Of a stretch of DNA of 14,081 bases, positions 7,020 to 13,250 are shown in pieces. The notes beneath the pieces are model-generated. The model worked only from the letters and a program-made list of their open reading frames with translations. It was not told where the DNA came from and searched no databases. This DNA is from Bacteroidia bacterium. GTDB taxonomy: Bacteria > Bacteroidota > Bacteroidia > Bacteroidales > UBA5342. The translations under genes were made by a program, and so were the position numbers. Every line of letters begins with the position of its first letter. Position 1 is the first letter of the stretch. The DNA lies in assembly GCA_030433225.1 (NCBI GenBank), contig JAUIMD010000011.1:1-14081 (forward strand), in the 5' to 3' direction.

Positions 7020-7400
7020 TTATGAATTTGATTTTTGAAATTTCTTGATTTTGCTGTTGAAACGTACGATTGTTTCGTTGGTGTGCGACAGATTTTTAAA
7101 CGATGTATTGAAGCGTTCTACGGCTTTTATGTCACCTTTTTGGTTCATAATAACAGGCGTTGCGGTGGCTTGCTCTATTGTTGCATACAGCTGTTCAACC
7201 TTGCGGTGCTCTATGCGCGGTTGAAGGAGCATCCAGCCAATTACCAACACCGCTGCAATGCCGGTGGCCCATATGCCCAGGGTGTACATAGGCCGCGGTT
7301 TTTCAGTAAGCGTTATGGGAACGTTAAGCTGCTTCAGGGCTTCCCGCTCGTTTTTTAGTGCTGTTTGGTATAGCTCGTCAATATTTTGTTGTGGCTTCAT
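7020..7400 (-). CDS. Small single-pass membrane protein, possible anti-sigma-like partner
   Basis: The 126-residue protein has a hydrophilic N-terminal segment (1-40), one transmembrane helix (about 41-59, LGIWATGIAAVLVIGWMLL) and a basic, coiled C-terminal half. By topology and position it could be an anti-sigma factor: the cytoplasmic N-terminus would hold the sigma factor and the rest would sense the periplasm. I recognise no anti-sigma domain (no zinc-binding HxxxCxxC), so this is inference from context. Its ATG at 7400 overlaps the last 23 bases of the upstream sigma gene and its stop is four bases before the DUF4252 gene, so the three genes are tightly coupled. Confidence 0.75.
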   Translation of the reverse strand: MKPQQNIDELYQTALKNEREALKQLNVPITLTEKPRPMYTLGIWATGIAAVLVIGWMLLQPRIEHRKVEQLYATIEQATATPVIMNQKGDIKAVERFNTSFKNLSHTNETIVRFNSKIKKFQKSNS

Positions 7401-7884
7401 AGTGGTAAATTTTTGCGAGTCCTTCTTTTACTTTTGCGCGTGCCCGGCTCAGGTTTACGCGCATGTTGTTTTCTGTTAAGCCCGTAATTTCCATGGTTTC
7501 CCGTGTACTCAATTCGCATACATCTTTCAGGTAAATTACTTCCTGCTGGTTGGGCGGAAGCTGTTCTATCAATGCCCTGAAGTGCTGTGTGAGTTCCGTT
7601 TTCTCATAGGTGCTTTCTTCTCCGGTTTCCAATTCATTCCATGCAGTATCGCCAGTATCCGGGATTTGTTTTCTGTGCCAGTCGAGGCAATGATTGCGCG
7701 CACTTCTGAAAAAGTAGAACCGGGCAGTATCCGGTTCAATGCGCTTTCGTTGTGCGTACAATTTCAAATACAAATCCTGAAGCAGGTCGTGGGCGGCCTC
7801 GTGGTTTTTAACCCGGCTCATCAGGTAACCGTACAATTGGTTTTTTAAGTGCAAAAACTGTGAATTAAAGGCCGCTGTTTTCAA
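7378..7884 (-). CDS. ECF-type RNA polymerase sigma factor (sigma-70 family)
   Basis: The 168-residue protein has the two domains of an extracytoplasmic-function sigma factor. Region 2 (about 5-75) includes EAAHDLLQDLYLKLYAQ and ARFYFFRSARNHCLDWHRKQ, and region 4 (about 105-160) includes LPPNQQEVIYLKDVCELSTRETMEITGLTENNMRVNLSRARAKV, the helix-turn-helix that reads the -35 element. It should direct polymerase to a small regulon, perhaps including its own operon. No ATG exists upstream in frame before a stop at 7924, and the first internal ATG (residue 22) would delete the start of region 2, so the start is probably TTG at 7884. The next gene overlaps its end by 23 bases. Confidence 0.88.
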   Translation of the reverse strand: MKTAAFNSQFLHLKNQLYGYLMSRVKNHEAAHDLLQDLYLKLYAQRKRIEPDTARFYFFRSARNHCLDWHRKQIPDTGDTAWNELETGEESTYEKTELTQHFRALIEQLPPNQQEVIYLKDVCELSTRETMEITGLTENNMRVNLSRARAKVKEGLAKIYHYEATTKY

Positions 7885-7937
7885 GTGAAATGTTTTCTGT
7901 AATACGCACCAAGTTGAAAAACATTACAGCCAATTGC

Positions 7938-7969
7938 AAAAAAAAGCCGCCCATAAGGCAGCTTTTTTT
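7938..7969 (-). terminator. Rho-independent terminator after the biotin carrier gene
   Basis: A run of eight A's plus GCCGCC (7938-7951) pairs with GGCAGC plus seven T's (7957-7969), with one C-A mismatch and a CATAA loop. On the minus strand this gives a stem followed by a run of T's, 22 bases past the stop of the biotin carrier gene. The A/T tracts are symmetric, so it could stop transcription in both directions and insulate the carboxylase genes from the sigma operon. Confidence 0.85.
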
Positions 7970-7990
7970 AGTAGAGAGTTTTGGTGGAGC

Positions 7991-8311
7991 TTATTCAATT
8001 TCCACCAAAACATGTTCTTTCGGGTACCGCTCACCTATAGCTACGCAGTAGTTTTTTATAATACCGTCATACGGCATATACACTTTTGTTTGCATTTTCA
8101 TGGCCTCAAACAGCATAATGGGCTCGCCTGCTTTTACTGCATCGCCGTCCTTAAAGTACTGTTCAATTACCGTTCCCGGAATGTATGAAATTACCTTTCT
8201 GGAGTCGGGGTATTCCCACACCCTGCGGTTGGCATACTTTTTAGTGTATCTGGTTTTGTATTCGCTGCCATCAATGGTTAGCGATTGAAGTTCATTCATT
8301 TCTTCTGCCAT
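7991..8311 (-). CDS. Biotin/lipoyl-attachment protein, biotin carboxyl carrier subunit
   Basis: The 106-residue protein is mostly a biotinyl domain (residues about 38-106) carrying the attachment motif EAMKMQ with acceptor lysine K72, as well as IPGTVIEQYFKDGDAVKAGE. Biotin ligase would biotinylate K72, and the arm would carry carboxybiotin to the neighbouring carboxyltransferase. The Ala/Pro-rich linker found in many carrier proteins is absent; the N-terminal 37 residues are charged, with KKYANRRVWEYPD. It follows the carboxyltransferase gene by 24 bases in the same direction and precedes a terminator, so it is the last gene of that transcript. Confidence 0.9.
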   Translation of the reverse strand: MAEEMNELQSLTIDGSEYKTRYTKKYANRRVWEYPDSRKVISYIPGTVIEQYFKDGDAVKAGEPIMLFEAMKMQTKVYMPYDGIIKNYCVAIGERYPKEHVLVEIE

Positions 8312-8335
8312 AATTCTATACTTATTAGGTTCGAT

Positions 8336-9880
8336 TTAAAATGGAGGAACTCCATGCTTTTTAGCCGGACGGTAATCGTCTTTGCTCGTACTTACCTCAA
8401 GTGCATGCAGTAAAATGCTGCGGGTTTCTTCCGGCTCAATCACTGCATCAATGTATCCTTTGGCAGCTGCCACATAAGGATTGGCAAATTTTTCCTTGTA
8501 TTCGGCTACTTTGTCCAAACGCATTTGTTCAGGGTCTTCAGCTTCCATAATTTCTTTTCGGAAAATAATGTTGGCTGCTCCTTCGGGGCCCATTACTGCA
8601 ATTTCGGCACTTGGCCACGAGAACATAAAGTCGGCGCCCAGGTGACGGCTGTTCATGGCAATGTATCCACCCCCGTATGCTTTGCGCAAAATAACGGTGA
8701 TTTTAGGCACGGTAGCTTCGGAATAGGCATACAATACTTTTGCGCCGTGACGAATCACGCCTGCATGCTCCTGGTCTACACCGGGTAAGTACCCGGGCAT
8801 ATCTTCAAGCGTAACAATCGGGATGTTAAAGGCATCGCAATAGCGGATGAATCGGGCCGCTTTGTCGGAACTGTCGCAGTCTAAAACTCCTGCCAGTACA
8901 AGGGGTTGGTTGGCCACAAAGCCTACCGTTTCGCCGTTCATACGTCCAAAACCAATAACAATGTTGGCAGCCCACAATTCCATAATTTCAAAAAAGTCGG
9001 AATCGTCGACAATGGCCTTAATTACATCGCGAACATCGTAAGGCTCACGTGGGTCGGCGGGTATAATTTCTTCAATGTGTTTTTCGAAATTGGGCGATTT
9101 TGGCGGAATTGCTTTGGCTTTAGTGCTGTTGTTCCACGGGATGTAAGAGATCAGCTTTTTGATTTGGTTAAAGCACTCTTCCTCGCTTTCGGCATAAAAG
9201 TGGGCGTTCCCGGTTATTTCGCTGTGTACGCGCGCTCCACCCAGGTCTTCCATCGAAATTTTTTCACCCAAAACAGTTTCAATTACGGCCGGGCCGGTAA
9301 TAAACATTTTGGATATCTGGTCCACCACAAAAACAAAATCGGTCAAGGCGGGCGAATAAACTGCTCCGCCGGCACATGGGCCCAGAATAACCGATAGCTG
9401 AGGGATAACACCTGATGCCAGGGTATTGCGGTAGAAAATTTCACCGTATCCGGCCAGTGAATTTACCCCCTCCTGAATACGGGCACCTCCTGAGTCGTTG
9501 ATGCCGATAATGGGCACGCGCAATTTTAGCGCATGGTCCATAATTTTAGTGATTTTACGGGCGTGCATAAGTCCCAGCGAACCGCCTTCCACGGTAAAAT
9601 CCTGTGCATATATACATACCGGGCTGCCAAAAATGGTTCCCGTACCGGTTACTACACCATCGCCGTGCAGTACCTTTTTATCCATGTTAAAATCCCTTGA
9701 CTGGTGTTCTACAAACAGATCATATTCATGAAACGAATCGGGGTCCAGGATTGCCTTAATGCGATCACGAGCAGTAAGTTTCCCTTTGGCCACCTGCTTT
9801 TCGATTGCTTTTTCGCCACCTCCTTTTTGCACGAGTGCTCGCCTCTTTTTGAGGTCTTGAATACTTCTTTTTAATGACAT
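8336..9880 (-). CDS. Acyl-CoA carboxylase beta (carboxyltransferase) subunit, PccB/MmdA-like
   Basis: The 514-residue length and sequence fit the biotin-dependent carboxyltransferase family, which moves CO2 between biotin and the alpha carbon of an acyl-CoA. The opening has GKLTARDRIKAILDPDSFHE (33-52). The two oxyanion-hole segments are GPCAGGAVYSPAL (167-179) and RKAYGGGYIAMNSRHLGAD (399-417). The residue after Y406 is Ile407. In Streptomyces PccB the matching position is Asp422, which favours propionyl-CoA; in acetyl-CoA-accepting AccB it is Ile. Substrate is therefore uncertain: propionyl-CoA, acetyl-CoA, or methylmalonyl-CoA as in MmdA decarboxylases. A biotin carrier gene follows, but no biotin carboxylase or membrane decarboxylase subunit is in the window. 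ATG 9880 fits the family start MSLKRSIQDLKKRR. Confidence 0.9.
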   Translation of the reverse strand: MSLKRSIQDLKKRRALVQKGGGEKAIEKQVAKGKLTARDRIKAILDPDSFHEYDLFVEHQSRDFNMDKKVLHGDGVVTGTGTIFGSPVCIYAQDFTVEGGSLGLMHARKITKIMDHALKLRVPIIGINDSGGARIQEGVNSLAGYGEIFYRNTLASGVIPQLSVILGPCAGGAVYSPALTDFVFVVDQISKMFITGPAVIETVLGEKISMEDLGGARVHSEITGNAHFYAESEEECFNQIKKLISYIPWNNSTKAKAIPPKSPNFEKHIEEIIPADPREPYDVRDVIKAIVDDSDFFEIMELWAANIVIGFGRMNGETVGFVANQPLVLAGVLDCDSSDKAARFIRYCDAFNIPIVTLEDMPGYLPGVDQEHAGVIRHGAKVLYAYSEATVPKITVILRKAYGGGYIAMNSRHLGADFMFSWPSAEIAVMGPEGAANIIFRKEIMEAEDPEQMRLDKVAEYKEKFANPYVAAAKGYIDAVIEPEETRSILLHALEVSTSKDDYRPAKKHGVPPF

Positions 9881-9946
9881 TTCTGTAGTATTTGTTAAAC
9901 ATATCCACCGGACAATTGCCCGGAAAAATCATTCAAAATTAGCCTC

Positions 9947-9954
9947 CAAAGTTA
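9947..9954 (-). promoter_or_regulatory. Candidate -7 element for the carboxyltransferase gene
   Basis: On the minus strand this reads TAACTTTG, an exact TAnnTTTG match, placing the transcript start about 60 bases before the ATG at 9880. A second exact match, TAATTTTG, lies at 9941-9934. Neither has a clear TTTG at the right distance upstream, so which one is used is open. Confidence 0.4.
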
Positions 9955-10165
9955 GGTAAATTACTTACTTCCGTATACGGCCCGGGTTTATTTTTATGGA
10001 TTTTGCCGTATTTGCCGGATGCCCGCCTTTCGCAATTCTGTTAATATTCAATAAAAAAATACCCTGCCGCTGTATGAAAGCCTGAATTTCAGGTGGTGAA
10101 CATTTTGTGGATAAAACATCAAATTGGGCCCGGTAAAAACGCCTCCTGCCTTCTGTATATTTTGC

Positions 10166-10173
10166 TATATTTG
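10166..10173 (+). promoter_or_regulatory. Candidate -7 element of gyrB
   Basis: TATATTTG is an exact match to TAnnTTTG. The start of transcription would lie at about 10178-10180, leaving a leader of about 50 bases to ATG 10230. No TTTG occurs 19-21 bases upstream; the sequence there is GC-rich, so the promoter may be weak or depend on DNA supercoiling, as gyrase promoters often do. Confidence 0.45.
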
Positions 10174-10229
10174 CCTGAATAATTTTATTTTAGTTGTTCG
10201 TTAAGAATTTAACTGCTAAAGATTTTTAC

Positions 10230-12179
10230 ATGAGCGAGAACGTAGAGAACAGAGGCTACTCGGCCGATAGTATTCAGGTACTTGAAGGATTAGAAGCGGT
10301 AAGAAAAAGACCCGCAATGTACATTGGCGACATCGGTGTTAAAGGGTTGCATCACCTGGTTTATGAGGTGGTGGATAACTCCATTGATGAGGCCCTGGCC
10401 GGACATTGTTCCCAAATAGACGTTATTATAAACGAAGATAACTCCATTACCGTAATTGACGACGGACGTGGAATTCCGGTAGACTGGCACGAAAAAGAAA
10501 AGAAATCAGCCCTTGAAGTGGTAATGACAGTACTGCACGCCGGGGGTAAATTTAATAAGGATTCGTACAAAGTGTCGGGTGGATTGCATGGGGTAGGGGT
10601 TTCATGTGTAAATGCCCTTTCAACCGAACTTACAGCCGAGATTCACCGCAATGGTAAAATTTATCGGCAAACGTATTCAAAAGGTGTTCCGCAAACTGCG
10701 GTAGAGGAAATTGGCACCACCGACATTACCGGTACCCGTGTTACGTTTAAGCCCGACTTAAGCATTTTTGTTACAGGCGAGTATAAGTATGATATTCTTT
10801 CATCCCGCTTACGTGAGCTGGCCTATTTGAATTCAGGCATTCGGCTGAAACTCTCTGATAAGCGCGTTGTGGATGATCAGGGGGAAGTGAAATCCGAACT
10901 GTTTTTTTCGGAAAAGGGACTGCCCGAATTTGTTGAGTTTATTGACGAATCGCGCGAGTGCATTATTGAAGAGCCCATACACATTACCACCGAGAAGAAT
11001 GAGGTGCCTGTTGAACTGGCCTTGCAGTACAATACATCGTATTCCGAAAATGTTTTTTCATACGTAAATAATATCAATACCATAGAGGGGGGCACACACC
11101 TAACCGGTTTTAGAAGGGGGTTAACCCGTACCCTGAAAAATTTTGCCGATAAATCAGGATGGCTTTCCAAACTGAAATTTGAAATTTCGGGGGATGACTT
11201 CCGGGAAGGATTAACCGCCGTTATTTCGGTGAAAGTGGCCGAGCCCCAGTTTGAGGGCCAAACCAAAACCAAACTGGGAAACTCGGAGGTGAGTGCCGCA
11301 GTTGACCAGGCCGTGAGCAATATGCTGGCCAACTATCTGGAAGAAAATCCAAAGCAGGCAAAATCCATAGTCGATAAAGTGATTTTGGCAGCCACCGCGC
11401 GCCATGCCGCACGTAAAGCACGTGAAATGGTGCAGCGTAAAGGAGCGCTAACCGGGGGCGGCTTGCCGGGTAAACTGGCCGACTGTTCAGAAAAAGACCC
11501 CGCCATGTGTGAGATATTTCTGGTGGAGGGTGACTCGGCAGGAGGTACGGCCAAGCAAGGCCGCGACCGGGGGTTTCAGGCCATTTTACCGCTTAGGGGT
11601 AAAATCCTGAATGTGGAAAAAGCCATGACGCATAAGATTTTTGAAAGCGAAGAAATCAAAAACATATTTACAGCGCTTGGGGTAACCATAGGTACAGAGG
11701 ATGATAGCAAAGCGCTGAACCTTTCGAAATTGCGTTACCATAAAGTGGTTATTATGACGGATGCCGATATTGACGGAAGCCACATTACCACCCTGATTAT
11801 GACTTTCTTCTTCCGTTACATGAAAGAACTGGTAGCCGATGGGTATTTGTACATTGCTACTCCTCCGTTGTATTTGTGTAAAAAAGGAAAAACAGAAGAG
11901 TACTGCTGGGACGAAAAGCAACGTCAGGCTTTTGTGGATAAGTATGGCGGCGGAAATGAAAACTCCATCCATATACAACGCTACAAAGGTTTGGGAGAGA
12001 TGAACGCCATTCAGCTTTGGGATACCACCATGAACCCTGAGCAACGTACCCTGCGCCAGGTAACCATTGAAAGTGCCGCGGTGGCCGATCATGTTTTTTC
12101 CATGCTAATGGGAGATGATGTTGCGCCACGTCGTCAGTTTATCGAAGAAAATGCCACCTATGCCAACATTGATGCATAA
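10230..12179 (+). CDS. gyrB: DNA gyrase subunit B
   Basis: GyrB is the ATPase subunit of gyrase, which introduces negative supercoils as an A2B2 complex. The 649-residue form lacks the insertion of about 170 residues found in E. coli GyrB (804 residues). All functional motifs are intact: the GHKL ATPase site with YEVVDNSIDEA (catalytic E46, Mg-binding N50), DDGRGIPV (77-84) and GGLHGVGVSCVNALS (117-131); the QTKTKLGN loop (344-351); the TOPRIM motif LVEGDSAGG (431-439, E433) with metal-binding DADID (511-515); and RYKGLGEMN (584-592). I use ATG 10230 (MSENVENRGYSADS); an in-frame TTG at 10194 would add 12 residues with no family support. A strong terminator follows, so the gene appears to be transcribed alone. 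Confidence 0.96.
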   Translation: MSENVENRGYSADSIQVLEGLEAVRKRPAMYIGDIGVKGLHHLVYEVVDNSIDEALAGHCSQIDVIINEDNSITVIDDGRGIPVDWHEKEKKSALEVVMTVLHAGGKFNKDSYKVSGGLHGVGVSCVNALSTELTAEIHRNGKIYRQTYSKGVPQTAVEEIGTTDITGTRVTFKPDLSIFVTGEYKYDILSSRLRELAYLNSGIRLKLSDKRVVDDQGEVKSELFFSEKGLPEFVEFIDESRECIIEEPIHITTEKNEVPVELALQYNTSYSENVFSYVNNINTIEGGTHLTGFRRGLTRTLKNFADKSGWLSKLKFEISGDDFREGLTAVISVKVAEPQFEGQTKTKLGNSEVSAAVDQAVSNMLANYLEENPKQAKSIVDKVILAATARHAARKAREMVQRKGALTGGGLPGKLADCSEKDPAMCEIFLVEGDSAGGTAKQGRDRGFQAILPLRGKILNVEKAMTHKIFESEEIKNIFTALGVTIGTEDDSKALNLSKLRYHKVVIMTDADIDGSHITTLIMTFFFRYMKELVADGYLYIATPPLYLCKKGKTEEYCWDEKQRQAFVDKYGGGNENSIHIQRYKGLGEMNAIQLWDTTMNPEQRTLRQVTIESAAVADHVFSMLMGDDVAPRRQFIEENATYANIDA

Positions 12180-12202
12180 ATAGCAACGATTTTATAAATT
12201 TG

Positions 12203-12231
12203 AGCCGGATTCGTTGGAGTCCGGCTTTTTT
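12203..12231 (+). terminator. Rho-independent terminator of gyrB
   Basis: AGCCGGA (12203-12209) and TCCGGCT (12220-12226) form a perfect 7-bp GC-rich stem around a 10-base loop, followed by a T-run to 12231. It starts 24 bases after the gyrB stop and ends 26 bases before the next gene's ATG. Confidence 0.9.
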
Positions 12232-12257
12232 ATCTCCCTGTGTACACAGGTAAGCGT

Positions 12258-12845
12258 ATGAAAACAGGACGGCTTTATATCATTTGTTTGCTATTGTTCG
12301 TGGGCTTTGGGTGGAACGCCCGGGCGCAGGAAACGGAACCGAACCATCCATCCTATACCCTTATCGACACTACGCAGCACCAGGTTTTGCCTTCGTTAAC
12401 CGTACATCCGCGGCCTGAATTTAAAAGTCGTCGAATGGAGCGCAAATACTGGAAATTGGTCCGCGATGTAAAAAAGACCCTGCCCTATGCCAAAGGCATT
12501 TCGCACCTGGTACTATCACTGGAAGACACCCTGAACACTTTTGAAAGCGACCGTGTCAAACGCAAATTTTTAAAAGGAAAGGAAAAGGAGTTGTTTGCCG
12601 ATTACGAAAAGCCCCTGAAAAACCTCACATTTAGCCAGGGGAAGCTGCTTATTAAGCTGGTGGATCGCGAGTGTTCCGAAACAACCTTTGAGTTGGTGCA
12701 GCTGTACCGGGGAAAATTAACCGCTTTTTTCTGGCAATCGTTTGCCGTGGTTTTTGGAATGAACCTGAAAAACGAGTACGATGAAGCGGGAGAAGATTTA
12801 ATGCTGGAACATGTGGTGCAAATGGTAGAAAGCGGGTATTTGTGA
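12258..12845 (+). CDS. DUF4294 domain secreted protein
   Basis: The 195-residue product has a signal peptide (residues 1-24, cleavage after ARAQ) followed by a short linker and a DUF4294 domain. Recognisable parts are RKYWKLVRDVKKTLPYAKGI, LTFSQGKLLIKLVDRECSETTFEL, GKLTAFFWQSFAVVFGMNLK and EYDEAGEDLMLEHVVQMVE. The domain is Bacteroidota-specific and has no known function; export suggests a periplasmic role. I place the start at ATG 12258 so that the signal peptide is N-terminal; an in-frame GTG at 12240 would add six residues. The ATG lies 26 bases after the gyrB terminator, leaving almost no room for a promoter, so expression may rely on read-through from gyrB. Confidence 0.85.
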   Translation: MKTGRLYIICLLLFVGFGWNARAQETEPNHPSYTLIDTTQHQVLPSLTVHPRPEFKSRRMERKYWKLVRDVKKTLPYAKGISHLVLSLEDTLNTFESDRVKRKFLKGKEKELFADYEKPLKNLTFSQGKLLIKLVDRECSETTFELVQLYRGKLTAFFWQSFAVVFGMNLKNEYDEAGEDLMLEHVVQMVESGYL

Positions 12846-12900
12846 AAATAATTACAGATTGTAACAAATCACACCCTTTCGCAATTTGTTTTCAAAAATA

Positions 12901-12931
12901 TTTGCACATTTTATTACAATCCTTATATTTG
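12901..12931 (+). promoter_or_regulatory. leuA promoter (Bacteroidota type)
   Basis: TTTG (12901-12904), a 19-base spacer and TATATTTG (12924-12931) match the Bacteroidota -33/-7 consensus at every fixed position. The predicted start of transcription, about 12936-12938, lies 12-14 bases before the leader-peptide ATG and about 315 bases before leuA, so the message must carry the whole attenuator. Confidence 0.8.
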
Positions 12932-12949
12932 TCGGCACAATAATTCAGA

Positions 12950-13012
12950 ATGATTATGAATTCAACTTCCATTATTATCAGCCTCCTTCTACTCGGTATT
13001 CGTATTGAATAA
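12950..13012 (+). CDS. Branched-chain amino acid leader peptide (attenuator peptide of leuA)
   Basis: A 20-codon frame from ATG 12950 encodes MIMNSTSIIISLLLLGIRIE and stops at TAA 13010-13012; a second ATG at 12956 would give 18 residues. Six residues are Ile and four are Leu, with Ile-Ile-Ile-Ser-Leu-Leu-Leu-Leu as the core. The four Leu codons are CTC, CTT, CTA and CTC; none is TTA, TTG or CTG, which dominate in the neighbouring genes, so the run should be unusually sensitive to charged leucine tRNA. It begins just after the predicted transcription start and is followed by a terminator and a competing pairing. This is the arrangement of leuL/ilvL-type leader peptides. Its product has no expected role apart from sensing translation. 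Confidence 0.8.
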   Translation: MIMNSTSIIISLLLLGIRIE

Positions 13013-13018
13013 TTGAGC

Positions 13019-13063
13019 GAGGATGGTATGTAATTTGGATTAAGATATTTTAAAGCCATTCTC
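13019..13063 (+). promoter_or_regulatory. Candidate antiterminator stem of the leuA attenuator
   Basis: GAGGATGG (13019-13026) can pair with CCATTCTC (13056-13063), the inner part of the terminator's left arm, over eight positions with one G-U wobble and a 29-base loop; a further wobble (13027 with 13055) is possible. The two stems cannot coexist. The arm starts seven bases after the leader stop codon, so a ribosome terminating there would cover it, while one stalled on the Ile/Leu codons (12971-12994) would leave it free. Confidence 0.65.
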
Positions 13064-13083
13064 CCCAAAGAGAATGGCTTTTT
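13052..13083 (+). terminator. Attenuator terminator upstream of leuA
   Basis: AAAGCCATTCTC (13052-13063) and GAGAATGGCTTT (13070-13081) form a perfect 12-bp stem with a CCCAAA loop, ending in five T's. It lies 39 bases after the leader-peptide stop and 167 bases before leuA. As no other gene ends just before it, its job is most likely conditional termination of leuA transcription. Confidence 0.88.
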
Positions 13084-13146
13084 CAATGTTTATTTTTTGG
13101 GATTTTACAATGTTTTACAAGGGACAATACTTTATTCGATACCTAC

Positions 13147-13160
13147 TCCCCTGCGGGGGA
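13147..13160 (+). repeat. Compact GC hairpin with UNCG-type tetraloop
   Basis: TCCCC (13147-13151) and GGGGA (13156-13160) pair around a TGCG loop, which in RNA is C(UGCG)G, a UNCG-class tetraloop of high stability. It stands out in an AT-rich stretch about 90 bases before leuA. No T-run follows, so it is not an intrinsic terminator; its role is unknown. Confidence 0.4.
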
Positions 13161-13176
13161 AATAAACGTTAATTTT

Positions 13177-13192
13177 GCAAAATGTATTTTGC
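13177..13192 (+). repeat. Small palindrome GCAAAA-TGTA-TTTTGC
   Basis: A perfect 6-bp inverted repeat with a four-base spacer lies about 60 bases before the leuA start, overlapping the end of a TAATTTTG sequence (13170-13177) that matches the -7 consensus but lacks a -33 partner. It could be an operator-like site or chance in AT-rich DNA. Confidence 0.3.
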
Positions 13193-13250
13193 GCTTTAAC
13201 AACTTTCATCATTAGGTAAACGAATTACACAGATTTAGAAAATTACAATT

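Larger units (their letters stand above)
9881..10229. other. Divergent intergenic region between the carboxyltransferase gene and gyrB
   Basis: About 350 bases without a gene. It holds candidate promoters for both neighbours (9947-9954 minus; 10166-10173 plus) and two palindromes that could be operators: CCGTATACGG (9971-9980) and CCTGAA-T-TTCAGG (10081-10093). A 21-base stretch at 10000-10020 matches the gyrB promoter region in 17 positions when aligned with ATTTTGC-TATATTTGCC. No terminator or small gene was recognised. Confidence 0.5.
12846..13250 (+). other. Leader region of leuA
   Basis: This 405-base interval between the DUF4294 gene and leuA contains, in order, a weak AT-rich hairpin AACAAAT/ATTTGTT (12863-12890), the leuA promoter (12901-12931), the leader peptide (12950-13012), the antiterminator arm (13019-13026), the attenuator terminator (13052-13083), a UNCG-loop hairpin (13147-13160) and a GCAAAA/TTTTGC hairpin (13177-13192). 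The last 167 bases before leuA are otherwise unassigned. Confidence 0.7.

Noticed and set aside
8906..9397. A 163-codon plus-strand frame inside the carboxyltransferase gene
   Set aside because: It is antisense to a clearly conserved gene; the open frame follows from codon bias.
11586..12092. A long minus-strand frame inside gyrB
   Set aside because: It mirrors conserved GyrB TOPRIM coding sequence and shows no protein-like features of its own.
12863..12892. AACAAAT/ATTTGTT hairpin as terminator of the DUF4294 gene
   Set aside because: The stem is short and AT-only except for one pair, the loop is 14 bases and the T-run is weak; I do not count it as a terminator.
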